Shown piece by piece: positions 47,601 through 57,801 of a DNA stretch of 64,000 nt. The notes under the pieces are model-generated. The model made no database searches. It saw only the letters and a list, made by a program, of their open reading frames with translations, and was not told the DNA's origin. Source of the stretch: Morinoia aosen (lineage: Eukaryota > Arthropoda > Malacostraca > Amphipoda > Talitridae); assembly GCA_030386875.1 (NCBI GenBank), contig JASJYW010000026.1, forward strand, positions 10,930,246-10,994,245, given 5' to 3'. Position 1 is the first letter of the stretch, and every line of letters begins with the position of its first letter. The translations under genes were made by a program, and so were the position numbers.

Positions 47601-47976
47601 TCACCGCATTCGGCCTAGGAATGGCCCAAAACACGCATTTTAGCTCTGTCGACCGTGGGAACGGCTAAATATGCACTTTCCGCCTATGTCGCCACGGGAA
47701 ACAGCAAACGACGTGATTTTCACCGCATTCGGCCTAGGAATGGCCAAAAACACGCATTTCAGCCCTGTCGACCGTGGAATCGGCTAAATATGCACTTTCC
47801 GCCTATGTCGCCACGGGAAACAGCAAACGACGTGATTTTCACCGCATTCGGCCTAGGAATGGCCCAAAACACGCATTTTAGCTCTGTCGACCGTGGAATC
47901 GGCAAAATATGCACTCTCCGCCTATGTCGATACGGGAAACAGCAAACGACGTGATTTTCACCGCATTCGGTTAGGA
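41672..47976 (+). repeat. 119-bp satellite array, block 3 (53 monomers)
   Basis: Same orientation as the other blocks. A long-period repeat of about 3095 bp (26 monomers) is visible: the variant run GGAATGGTCCAAAACACGCATTCAG recurs at about 42385 and 45480 in matching context. A 3-monomer unit marked by CAATCGAACATG occurs at about 42828 and 43186. The block ends CATTCGGTTAGGA directly before the LTR of element 2. Confidence 0.97.
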
Positions 47977-48295
47977 TGTTCCGACCTTTTCAGTATCCGG
48001 TCGACAACTATGCGAATGGGGTTCGGGAGTGACGAGCAGCAACGTGATTTATAGTTTATTGGTACTTCAGAGTTGATACAGGCTTGGTAGTTGGCAAGAA
48101 TCAGAGAGATCAGACGATAGGTGCTAGTACAAGTCTTCTACAATGCATCTGTGAACTATACAGGTGCTTCCTCGACGGTAACGCGTCTGCTACTGCACAG
48201 TGATGACTCTATCTAATGTGATCTCTGCGGCAGCGCACCTCCAATGAACGTCGAGGTTGCTTGACGATCCTATTTATGTACTCGGCGTGCGCACA
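47977..48295 (-). repeat. 3' LTR of element 2
   Basis: 319 bp with TG...CA ends. The plus-strand primer purine tract lies just inside (plus strand TTTGCTCCCCTCAAA at 48296-48310). Confidence 0.95.
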
Positions 48296-48310
48296 TTTGC
48301 TCCCCTCAAA

Positions 48311-49301
48311 CAATAAAAATATTTAATACAATAAAAATTTTTTATAACGTTATTCAATGAACTTTGATTTTCCTTTGACTGTCAATTAATCTTACAATCC
48401 GTCAAGTTAGAACCGCAATTCGCACAGATCAGAACGTATGATACAAAATGCTTCTGAATTATGAACGGAGGTAGGCAGGTATGGCTATCGCTGTCTTTAG
48501 CAAATCATAAATTTAACAAAATGTAACGGTAATCCTACTTCTAGTTAAACATTAATAAGTATAGTTACAAAACAATGATCGATTTATCATTGATTTATCA
48601 CTGAGTCCAAAATCAACTAATTAATTACTTTTTCCACTTAGCTTCAAACAATATATTTTGAATTTATCAATTTATTCATGTTAATTCATCAACTTATCAA
48701 AATCAAATCGCGTACGTAATGAATCATCTAAAGTCATAGAATATAAATTTATATACGCAAACAATACAATACTAGAAATGGCAAATACAAATCGTCCTAC
48801 GATTTAAATTAACTTATTTCAGTTCAAGTAAATTAAATATAGAAAGTAAGTAGAATAATCAATAAGAAACTAATTCAATTTAGTCTAATCAATCAACAAG
48901 CGTGCAATTTGGTTTTAGTCGCAATCGAAATAATTAGTCTCCTTAATTCTAGCGAAACATGAACAAAGCATTTCTATAGGGCGAGTAAAACCACAACAAG
49001 GATTATATTAAACGGCATCAGAATAATAACAATAAACCGTATCAATAGTAGTAGACTAAGACATAGGATACTGTTTAAAATAGAAATACGCTAAGAAGGT
49101 ATCTACTCTTCGGAATTTTTCATTTTCCTGGTCTGCAAAAAGTTTTTCTTTATAGTCAACTTGCACTGTGATTTCCTATATTTTTATTAAGTATGGTACA
49201 GGTAGGATTTGAAGATATATCATTTTTTGTAGATGAGACTAAAAACATTTTCTGTATATCTTTAGCTTGAGAGAGATCCATCTTATATGGATATTGTAAT
49301 G
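48311..49301 (-). other. 3' non-coding region of element 2
   Basis: About 1 kb of AT-rich DNA between the purine tract and the second accessory gene. No coding signal. A similar-sized, diverged stretch exists in element 1. Confidence 0.6.
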
Positions 49302-49625
49302 TTATGTGTTGACTTGAGGTGGGACTGCGAGTATTTGCTTGGGATTACAAATCTCTTTCCAAACGTTTCGCCGCAAGGCTACGTCTTCTCCACTAAGTCT
49401 ACTAATGATTTTGTTTAAATCTCGTTTAATATAAATAATCATGACTGTGATAATAATCGTGATTAGTGTGTAAATGAGCAACATTATATCACTCAACTGA
49501 TCAGGAATGAGATCTACCCTCGTTTCCTCCGAGTGTCGGATGAGTTCATCCGAGATCTGGCCATTATTGGCCTTTATTGCGGTTAAGATGGCATCTACAT
49601 TAATATTCGAGACCTTATTGCCCAT
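49302..49625 (-). CDS. Accessory gene 2: small single-span membrane protein
   Basis: A 107-residue protein in the position where env lies in envelope-bearing gypsy elements. It starts MGNKVSNIN, matching an N-myristoylation signal (Gly2, Ser6). A polar helix-like part follows (residues 8-43), then one strong hydrophobic span (about 46-66, LLIYTLITIIITVMIIYI), a basic juxtamembrane KRDLNK, and the conserved tail RLSGEDVALRR. I know of no named family with this sequence. The same architecture is conserved in element 1, which belongs to a diverged subfamily in this part. The role is unknown; by architecture only it recalls small myristoylated viral membrane proteins. It probably comes from the same spliced transcript as accessory gene 1, about 140 bp upstream. 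Confidence 0.7.
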   Translation of the reverse strand: MGNKVSNINVDAILTAIKANNGQISDELIRHSEETRVDLIPDQLSDIMLLIYTLITIIITVMIIYIKRDLNKIISRLSGEDVALRRNVWKEICNPKQILAVPPQVNT

Positions 49626-49765
49626 CTTAACAGGCCAAAAAGATACTAAGAGCGCGGGAATTAAAATGGTGCCGCTTGAAATTACGTAAGTAGTTAGTAT
49701 TGATTAATTTTTAATCAATATTAATTAATTTAAGTAGTTAGTATTGATATAGAAAATTTATTTTA

Positions 49766-50104
49766 TCACTGAATGGTTGCTGGGAAAGCAGCGATTTTTA
49801 TTTCAAATACTAGTTCAATATCGTTTCCTGATTCATATACCAAAATACGTGTACGTAAAGGGGAATCGAGGTTCAGGAACAAGGGTAATTTGCAATAGGC
49901 CTCCTGTAACAATTCTTTAGGTACCCTAATTTTGAAAACGATCGTCGATTCCTGTGGTTGCCAGAGTTGGTTGGTAGCCCCGGTACACATCAATACAAAT
50001 TGGGCAGTGAATCGTATGTTGTAAATCGGAATGTGTAAAAATGTTCCGGAGTTGTTCAGGCGTCGCTCCAGGAATCTGAAAAGAACGATACAGCTTATTA
50101 GCAT
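49766..50104 (-). CDS. Accessory gene 1: small protein of unknown function behind a conserved splice acceptor
   Basis: A 112-residue frame. The acceptor ATCGTTCTTTTCAG followed by ATTCCTGG (exon edge about 50075) lies inside the frame near its start, and element 1 has the same acceptor. The functional protein therefore probably begins elsewhere and is joined by splicing, as env is in gypsy-type elements. After the acceptor the sequence alternates hydrophobic and polar residues (FTAQFVLM, STIVFKIRVP, TRILVYES, DIELVFEIKI), suggesting a beta-rich fold. No membrane span remains once the pre-acceptor part is removed, and no known env motif is present. Function unknown. Confidence 0.6.
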   Translation of the reverse strand: MLISCIVLFRFLERRLNNSGTFLHIPIYNIRFTAQFVLMCTGATNQLWQPQESTIVFKIRVPKELLQEAYCKLPLFLNLDSPLRTRILVYESGNDIELVFEIKIAAFPATIQ

Positions 50105-50619
50105 GGCCCCAAGTTTAAAGTAAACAATTTACGTTTCATACTAAGATATTTCATACTAAGATTTCATACTAAGATTTCATACTAAGATTTAACACTAAGG
50201 CACGCTTCCTTCCCTCTCATCAAGACACATACATTCCAACTACACTGCCTGACATTGTTTTCAAACAATTTGCGGCAGGTGCGATACAGTTCTCGCAGGC
50301 TTCGCACTCGCGCTCTCGTGTCGACATCTCCACACGATTGCACCTAAGTTTATCAATTCTAGCTCACGACCTGATGAACACACTCTGATGTCGCAACAAT
50401 AGCATGACAACATCCTCAGCTCATCATCTCGGCACAGTTTGCGTAACAGAAATATTTCCTAGAGCAAGACACACATAAAGTCTTAAGAACTCAAAGAATG
50501 CACTTACAAGCTAAGAACTCATAGAACTCACTTACAGGCTAAAAACCATTTGAATACATATATGGAATGGCAAATTCGGAATAATTGAGAACGAACAACT
50601 ACAAACTAGGTTGACAAAT
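50105..50619 (-). other. Spacer between pol and accessory genes of element 2
   Basis: About 500 bp without a coding signal, conserved in layout with element 1 (34001-34487). It holds a small direct repeat TTTCATACTAAGA (50133-50187, about four units). Confidence 0.6.
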
Positions 50620-53600
50620 TCACCTTCTTAACTTATCTAAAGGCAGTACATGGTTTAAATTCGATCGGATAATCTTGTTACCAATCCTAATATCTGCATA
50701 ATTTTTTCCTAGTCTTTCAATGATGGCCGGACCCAAAAAATTCAGCTCTAATTTGTGCTTTTTTGCATGGTTCTTCACTAGTACACGGTCCGTCACTTTT
50801 AAATTTTTATCACGACGTTTCATATTTCTATAGGCAGTTCTTTCAATTGTGGCGTTAATGATCGCATTTCTAATATTGTTCACTACAATAGATGACTCGG
50901 TAAATTTTTGTTTGTGAACATCTTCGTATGTAGTCGCAACATTGAAGTCTTCTAAATTAGTAGAACTGATATAAACACATGTATCTCTACCGAAAACCGT
51001 GTATGCGGGTGTATCTCCTAAGGATTCATTATAGCTATTATTAATCGAATTCTCTACAATATCCAGCAGTCTATCCCACTCATTATGAGTAAGAAAATTT
51101 AGATATAACTTGAGCAGGTGTCGAATTTTACCATTGCATCGCTCGACAATCCCGTTTGAAAAAGGGGAATAAGCTAGAACTTCCTTTTTTAAGATAGAAA
51201 GTCCTTTAGTGAAAATGTTGACATTAGATGACTTAAATTCTAGTGCATTGTCGGACAGTAGCACGTCCGGGGTACCAAACAAACAGCAAAATTCCATAGA
51301 CAATCTGTAACAGTTTCTGTACGTCTATCATTAGTCGAATATAATTTGACAAATCGTGAAAAGAGGTCAATGATAACAAGAATATATTTGTTACCATTGT
51401 CCGTCATTGGTAATGGACCATAGAAATCCATGCTGATCGTTTGAAAACATCGTGTTCCAATCGGAGCATTTAGAATTTTAATCGGAGTCGATATTCGTGA
51501 TTTTAAAATCTTACAGATGTCACAAGATTCAACAATTTTGCGTGTAATTGTTCTTTCGTACGGATGAAAATATTTTAATTTAAACTTAAACAAGGTATGA
51601 TTCAAATCTGTATGGGACAAATTGTGTATGAATAGAATTGTCTTGTGCAGCAGAGTATATGGCACCACAATAGTTAGAATGGTGCTGGGTCTGTTGTCAA
51701 TTTTTCGTCTTTTATACAAAATGTCATTCATAATCAGAAATTCATTCATGTCAGTATTATTAACTTTTGTTGCATTCTCTAGGGCGTCCTTTATTTCAGA
51801 ACAAAAGGCATCACTATCTTGTTCACGTTTAAATTCGTCTAACGACCAGTTGTCGTTAATACTCGAATGGTCTGCAGTCGTATTAACTCTATCCAGTCTG
51901 CATAAGCTCGTTTTCTGTCTGCTATTAAAGTCACTGGGTTCACGTCTGGGGCTTTCAGCAGTAATGTTGTTGTTTCTTCCGTCATCACTTCCTGGTATTG
52001 TCTCCTCGAACTCTTCCTCAGTCACTGGCTTGTTACATTTGTTACCTGCAGCAGCGGCTTGCAGCCTGGTTACAACGGGAAAAGTCTCTACATCTGGGGT
52101 TAAATCAGAACACTCTGATAGTTCTTTTTCGGTTATAGGATTTTTGTCATGATTTAATCTACTCAATGCATCGGCGGCACTATTCGCTTTTCCAGAAAAA
52201 TATTTTAATTTGGCATCAAAAGCTTGCACGTATATGCTCCATCTAGCGAGCGTGTTGTCTTCAGGTAATTTCTTTGAAAATAAAGGAACTAACGGCTTGT
52301 GATCGGTATATATGACCAGATCATATCCTAAAACAAGATATTTAAAGTGTTTTAACGCTTCAACTATAGCGTACATTTCCTTTTTCGTAGTTGAGTATCG
52401 ACGTTGAGTGGAATTCAACGTTTTAGAGAAAAATGCGACAGGTCTCATGTTTCGAACCTTATCAGTAGCTGACTGGAGTAAAACAGCTCCTATGCCAACA
52501 TTCGATGCATCACAAAACAGATGAAATTTTTGATCGAAGTTTGGGTGACTCAAGATGGTGTTTGCGCACAATTCATCCTTTAATTTTTCAAAAGCGCTTT
52601 GACAATCTTGTGTCCAATTGAAATCGACCTTTTTCTTCAGAAGATTATAGAGCGGGCTTGCGATACTCGCAAAATTTTTTATGTACCTACGAAAGAAATT
52701 CACTAGTCCTAGAAAAGATTGCAATTCTTTCACATTCTTAGGAATCTCTAAATTTTTTACTTTGTCAGTACCGGTGCTTCTGGTTCCCATTCCACTAATG
52801 GAATGTCCTAAATATTCAATTTCGCCACGGAAAAACTCACATTTTTCCGTTTTGATTGACAATCTAGCGTTTCTTAACAGTTCAAGTACAACTTTTATAT
52901 CGGCAAGATGCTGTGCCTTCTCCTTAGAAAATATGAGCACGTCGTCCATAAAGACGAAAGATAGTTTTCCTAGAACAGGAGATAGCGTTTGCGTCATGAC
53001 AGACTGGAAATATGCTGGTGAAGTTTTTAAACCAAAAGGTAATCTATTAAACTCGAATTTTCGACTACCAACTGTAAATGCTGTTATTTCCTTACTCTCA
53101 TCGGTCAGTGTAATATTATGATATCCTGACCTAAGATCTAGTTTTGAGAAACATTTTTGACCATTCAAACTATAGAGAAGCTCATCTACGCGCGGCAGAG
53201 GAAAGGATTCTTCATGAATTACCTCATTTACCTTGCGAAAGTCAACTACAGGACGTATGGTCCCATCTTTCTTATGAACTACAATTATCGGTGAATTATA
53301 AGCTGAAATCGATGGTCTAATGATTCCATCGTCTAACATTTTTTCGTTAACGACTTTCAAGTCTTCCATGTAACGGTGGGCAATACGATAGGGAGGGACA
53401 TTTACGACATCCACGTTAGGTTTCAAACGTATTTTGTATGGTTTAATTGCAGCAGCGGAGATCGATTCATTGTCTATAGTGATAACATCTCTGAATTCGT
53501 TTAACAGACTCAGCAATTCAGGCTTCATTTCATCATCGTTACACTTGATATCATCATTATTTAATTTCCGCCGACCACGGGCTATTTCTTTGGAATCAGA

Positions 53601-54869
53601 AACGTACTCTTTGTCAACAACTCCTGTGATCCCGACAGATTGACTATTAGTGTCTTTATTCTCGACATCTAAATGACTGTCCTGAACAACACCAGCTGCC
53701 TGCACAAAGGTACTTAATCCCGTTTTTAATTCTCCTTGTACATCTGACAAGTAAACTTCGGACTCAACTTGATCCTTTTCCACTTTTTCTAAAGTACTTA
53801 TAATTGCATTTTCTGGTAAGACAATCGCTCTATCGGAGCTATTAATTAACAACAACGGAATCTTTCTCCTATTATTAACTCTCACAATTGCTTCGGCGAC
53901 ACACACGCCTTCCTTCAAAGTTGCTTTCTTTATTATGTATTCTCCATTTTTACACTTTCCAACATGTCCAACATGTTTAAAAATTACATTGGGAGCAATT
54001 TCTACGCGTCGAGTATGAACTCTTAACGGCTTGTGGGAACTGGTAACTGCAACTACGCCTCGAACAGGCTGGTTTTCTCTCTGACCATCCCATTTTACTT
54101 CCTCACTTGCTTTCTCAGCAATGCACGTCCTCTTCTCTCTTAGCTTATTTAGGACTTTTTTCTTAGCTCTGGACGTAATCGTGTCCGCCATAAGACACTC
54201 AGTATTCTCTATTATATACTCAAGACACTCTGTCTTTCTCTTTTTTCGTCGTTTTACCTCTGCAAAGGGAATTCTCTCGTCTTTGATAATTAAACATCTT
54301 TGTTTTAAGTCTACAACGGCGTTCTTGTCCAGTAAATCACGTCCAATAATGACGTCATAATTGTAAATACCATCTTTAATTATTAAAGCATTTGTCTTTA
54401 AACTTATACCGTTTTCTAACTTTAGGACAAGCTCTACCTCGCCTTCAACATTACTCTTAGCGTTAACGCCTTTTATAGTCAGAGAACTTGGCTTCACGTC
54501 ATTACTTATCTCATTAATTCTGTGGTAGCTGATCAGGCACTTCTCTGATCCTGAATCAATCAATGCATTCCACAGGTCTGCATCTTTTCTAAGCACAATC
54601 ATGGGCTTATGACTTTTTCGTATTACAAATAATTCATTTTGTCCTGTAACTTCAACTTCTTCATCTTCTTCGTATTTACAAACGTTCGCCGTAACATGGC
54701 TTTCATAATTATCAGTGCCATGAGCGTTTAAGCCGCTCAAGTCGCTTAGATCCACCTCTCCCAGCGATTCATATCTGTTTTTACATTTTATCAGTGGATC
54801 AACTCTCTCAACATTTTTAACGAGGGAACCTTCAACACCAGCATTCTCCTCGGGTTCACAGGGCATCAC
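50620..54869 (-). CDS. pol: pol polyprotein of element 2 (about one break)
   Basis: Makes the protease, reverse transcriptase/RNase H and integrase that copy and insert the element. Visible blocks in order: aspartic protease (LIDSGSEKCLISYHRI); RT (HKKDGTIRPVVDFRKVNE, KLDLRSGYHNI, FMDDVLIFSKEKAQHL); RNase H (CDASNVGIGAVLL, TDHKPL, ADALSRL); integrase with an His/Cys zinc-binding N-domain (about HIPHNLSH-like to CDICK), then a catalytic core (MDFYGPLP, DLFSRFVKL, SDNALEF) and a C-terminal part. The domain order RT-RH-IN and the motifs place it in Ty3/gypsy. The open frame extends upstream of the first ATG to overlap the end of gag. About one break is seen, so pol is probably not functional in this assembly. 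Confidence 0.92.
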
Positions 54870-54958
54870 TGTCGTAGAGTCACACTTAGTTATAGTTATT
54901 TTAGTTTCCGTTTTATCATCGACGTTATTTCTATCTGCAATGAAATCTTCTCCACTGC

Positions 54959-56416
54959 TTACGCTAAAAAATCATTTCCACTGTTAGTTTGGTAAGTTTC
55001 TACCTGGCTTTTTTCTGGTATTCGAGTTTTATACTGTCCTCGCGTACGGACACGATCAGGCCTACCTGGTCTGTTGAAATACTCTCGTCCGGACCTACAG
55101 TCTCTTGCGTAGTGTCCTAACTTATTACAACGGAAACAAGCCCCGCTACTCCGCGACTGCTCGGCGGCCGTCTGCCCTAGACTTGGTTTGTACCAATCAG
55201 TCGGTTTCTCTACCGACGCACCTTGTCGTTGGCAGACGCACACATGATTTTTGCAATGCGAGCAACGCCTAGCTCCAGTCGCTGTCTCTAATGCTTGGAC
55301 TTCTAGAGTTCCAAATTCCCGATCTCCAACAAAAGATTTTACATGAGGTCTAGCACGGTAAGTTGGTCTTGGGAAATTGGGTCTCCAGTAGGGTCTACGC
55401 GTCCTACCTCTACCTTGGAATCCGCCTCTTGTTATTGTATGCACTTCAACCTCATCATGGGCTTCGAAGTTTGATTCGGATGAATGGTCATCATCCTCTG
55501 CACAATAGGTTTCCACAGACCTCTCAGTTCGAGTCGCCAAGATTTGCTTATCTTCGGGAAAATTTCTAATTACAGTTACAATTCTCTGAAGGAGTTCTTC
55601 CGAAGAGGTAAAGGGTTTGTTGAACAATTTTTTGGAAAAATCCTCTGTGACTAGGGGATTAATGATGGCCATAGCTAATGCAACAATTAAAGTATTCTCG
55701 ACATACTTATCGAGAGCAACAGGATCGGGACAATTTACTACATATGGGTGGGCTCTGTTCGAACACTCCGGGCTGGTCATTATTCTGTGGGTTAGCTTAC
55801 GGATTTTGGATAGTATAGCTACAAACTGACTTGCCAACGCATCATTGCGTTTTAGGCGTACGTTATTTAGGTCACACGCGACCGCGTGCAGAGATCTTTC
55901 ACCCTTCGCTACGTAAATATTTTCTAACAGGTGCACAACTTCTTCTAATCCCAGTTCGTATCCTTCACTTATTATGGAAGCTACTACGGTGTTGAAGTCA
56001 CCGACCCGCTTGTCTGCAGTTCGCAACAATAAATTTAACTTAGTTTCCTCTGAATTATCAGGTAGCATATTAAAATAAGCTCGCACATTCTTTATGTGCG
56101 TCTCCAGGGTTTTGTTTTCTATGAAGTCCGGGTCAAAACGACGCCTTCTACCTCGAAATTGGGGCAAATCCTGTCCAGCAATCACCACACTCGGTATCGG
56201 ACCGACAACAGAAGTCGTTACACTGGTAACTGAGCTAGTCACAGGGACAACTGTGGTAGTAACTGTAGTTACAGGGGTGACAGGGGTGGTGGTCGTCATC
56301 GTGACTGTTACTGAATTCGACTTCGCATGAAAAATTGGTACGGATAATCTACCGAATCTTGTCACATATGGAAAAGTTCTTATATACTCGTATTCGTCAG
56401 AATCACTATCCGACAT
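54959..56416 (-). CDS. gag: gag of element 2
   Basis: 485 residues, whole. Structural protein that assembles the particle and binds genomic RNA. Acidic N-terminus (MSDSDSDEYEY), Thr/Val-rich low-complexity stretch at about residues 38-70, capsid-like helical region (from FDPDFIENKTLETHIKNVRA onward), Arg/Gly-rich RNA-binding part (GGFQGRGRTRRPYWRP), a Cys-rich CSHCKNHVCVC segment and one CX2CX4HX4C knuckle (CFRCNKLGHYARDC). The start is the first ATG after the leader. It differs from the gag of element 1 by very few residues. Confidence 0.93.
   Translation of the reverse strand: MSDSDSDEYEYIRTFPYVTRFGRLSVPIFHAKSNSVTVTMTTTTPVTPVTTVTTTVVPVTSSVTSVTTSVVGPIPSVVIAGQDLPQFRGRRRRFDPDFIENKTLETHIKNVRAYFNMLPDNSEETKLNLLLRTADKRVGDFNTVVASIISEGYELGLEEVVHLLENIYVAKGERSLHAVACDLNNVRLKRNDALASQFVAILSKIRKLTHRIMTSPECSNRAHPYVVNCPDPVALDKYVENTLIVALAMAIINPLVTEDFSKKLFNKPFTSSEELLQRIVTVIRNFPEDKQILATRTERSVETYCAEDDDHSSESNFEAHDEVEVHTITRGGFQGRGRTRRPYWRPNFPRPTYRARPHVKSFVGDREFGTLEVQALETATGARRCSHCKNHVCVCQRQGASVEKPTDWYKPSLGQTAAEQSRSSGACFRCNKLGHYARDCRSGREYFNRPGRPDRVRTRGQYKTRIPEKSQVETYQTNSGNDFLA
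54965..54971 (-). promoter_or_regulatory. Gag-pol frameshift site (T TTT TTA)
   Basis: At the very end of gag the minus strand reads GAT TTT TTA GCG TAA; the pol frame begins at the same heptamer, one base back. U UUU UUA is the canonical -1 slippery heptamer of retroviruses, and Ty3/gypsy elements commonly express pol this way. The same heptamer is at 38835-38841 in element 1. Confidence 0.7.
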
Positions 56417-57482
56417 AAATAATCACACCTATATTCTTAGACCCGCAATTACCTCTTTAAAAAGCAAAATGTTCTACACACATTTAAAGAAAATACCCTG
56501 CATACAATAAAATGATACTCACATTTTTAATGGACTTAATTCAGGCTATTACAGCACCACAAAAGACCTAGTCAAGCTGCTTGACTGCTACTGTTACTCT
56601 GCTACCGTTACTGACTGTTGCGTGACTGTTACTCTCAGCGGCAGGCTGTTCCAGCTCTCTCTTATACGCTAGAGCACAATGGCCCGTGAACAATAGCAAC
56701 AACTTCCTTTAATTGTTATGGAGAACAATGGACTACCTCTCCGCACAACGTTTCCGCGAAGACGCTCGCTCTCTCACTACAGGGAATCTTGCTCACTGCG
56801 CTTTCGCAATGCCTGCCTACACAGCTCGCTCTGCGCTCCTTCCGGGAATCAACTTGCCTCCGCACTCCCAGGGAACAGCGTGCTTGCAATGCCTACTGCT
56901 TACTGCCTAGTGCTACTGCTTACTACTTACTACTTACTGCTTGCTGCTTACTCATTAATTTTAAATTTAATTTAATTTTGTATTGCTGATGTATAATCAT
57001 TTAGTTGAGCGCATGCTTATATAATTCGCAAGCAAACGTTATCGGCGTATACTCAGCTTGCTATTTGGCGATGTGTAGCTCTCGTCGATCTTCCCGTAGA
57101 TCTTCTCGTTGCAGATGACGATGGGTAGATGCGTAGATCCCGTCGACAAACCAGGTTGTCGGACCCTCACTTCGTTTTCTCCTTTGAGTAGCGACGTGAA
57201 GACTGAGTAGCGTGTAGATTTTCGATTTTATCTCCCTCGAAGTGTTTCTTTCTCGAAGAGTTTCTTGGAAAGAACTTCGATTTTCTGCGCTGACGTCCTT
57301 CTTCCTTTTCTCGATGCTCTGAAATAATATGATAACTACGCGCCGTTACTCCACAGGCTGACACTCTTCACACTTAAAATCACTGATCAGCAGAACCGAA
57401 GATCAATTCTTGCTATCTTTCTTCTTCAATGGGCAATGTGGATATCTTTGATGTGGTATCCCCATACATGGGTCACCAAATA
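56417..57482 (-). other. 5' leader of element 2 with primer-binding site
   Basis: About 1.07 kb. The primer-binding site TGGTGACCC on the minus strand starts at 57478, four bases from the LTR. The long leader contains a TACTTACTGCT-type repeat (about 56915-56950) and small frames that I do not consider genes. A splice donor for the accessory transcript would be expected in or near the leader, but I could not fix its position. Confidence 0.7.
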
Positions 57483-57801
57483 TGTTCCGACCTTTTCAGT
57501 ATCCGGTCGACAACTACGCGAATGGGGTTCGGGAGTGACGAGCAGCAACGTGATTTATAGTTTATTGGTACTTCAGAGTTGATACAGGCTTGGTAGTTGG
57601 CAAGAATCAGAGAGATCAGACGATAGGTGCTAGTACAAGTCTTCTACAATGCATCTGTGAACTATACAGGTGCTTCCTCGACGGTAACGCGTCTGCTACT
57701 GCACAGTGATGACTCTATCTAATGTGATCTCTGCGGCAGCGCACCTCCAATGAACGTCGAGGTTGCTTGACGATCCTATTTATGTACTCGGCGTGCGCAC
57801 A
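57483..57801 (-). repeat. 5' LTR of element 2
   Basis: 319 bp. The TATA-like CTATTTATGTA (plus strand, 57776-57786) lies about 20 bases from its 5' edge, and an AATAAA on the minus strand lies near 57563. Nearly identical to the 3' LTR. Confidence 0.95.

Larger units (their letters stand above)
35660..47890. repeat. Left copy of a ~16.1-kb tandem segmental duplication
   Basis: From about 35.66 kb rightward the sequence matches that starting near 51.79 kb with a constant offset of 16,130 bp through pol, gag, leader, LTR and the first 2 kb of satellite. Only a handful of substitutions are seen in the gag-to-LTR part. In the satellite the offset steps to 16,249 and then to about 16,488, i.e. 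by one and then two monomers. The right copy extends to the window edge. Confidence 0.9.
47977..57801 (-). mobile_element. Ty3/gypsy retrotransposon, element 2 (young, nearly whole)
   Basis: 9.8-kb minus-strand element. The LTRs at 47977-48295 and 57483-57801 differ at one position by eye, so insertion is recent. The flanks resume the same satellite monomer (left ...CTAGGA-like, right GGAATGG), giving a short GGA (or AGGA, if the terminal A is shared) target duplication, as expected for a real insertion. Order on the minus strand: LTR, leader, gag, pol (PR-RT-RH-IN), two accessory genes, purine tract, LTR. About one break is seen in pol; the rest looks whole. Confidence 0.93.
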
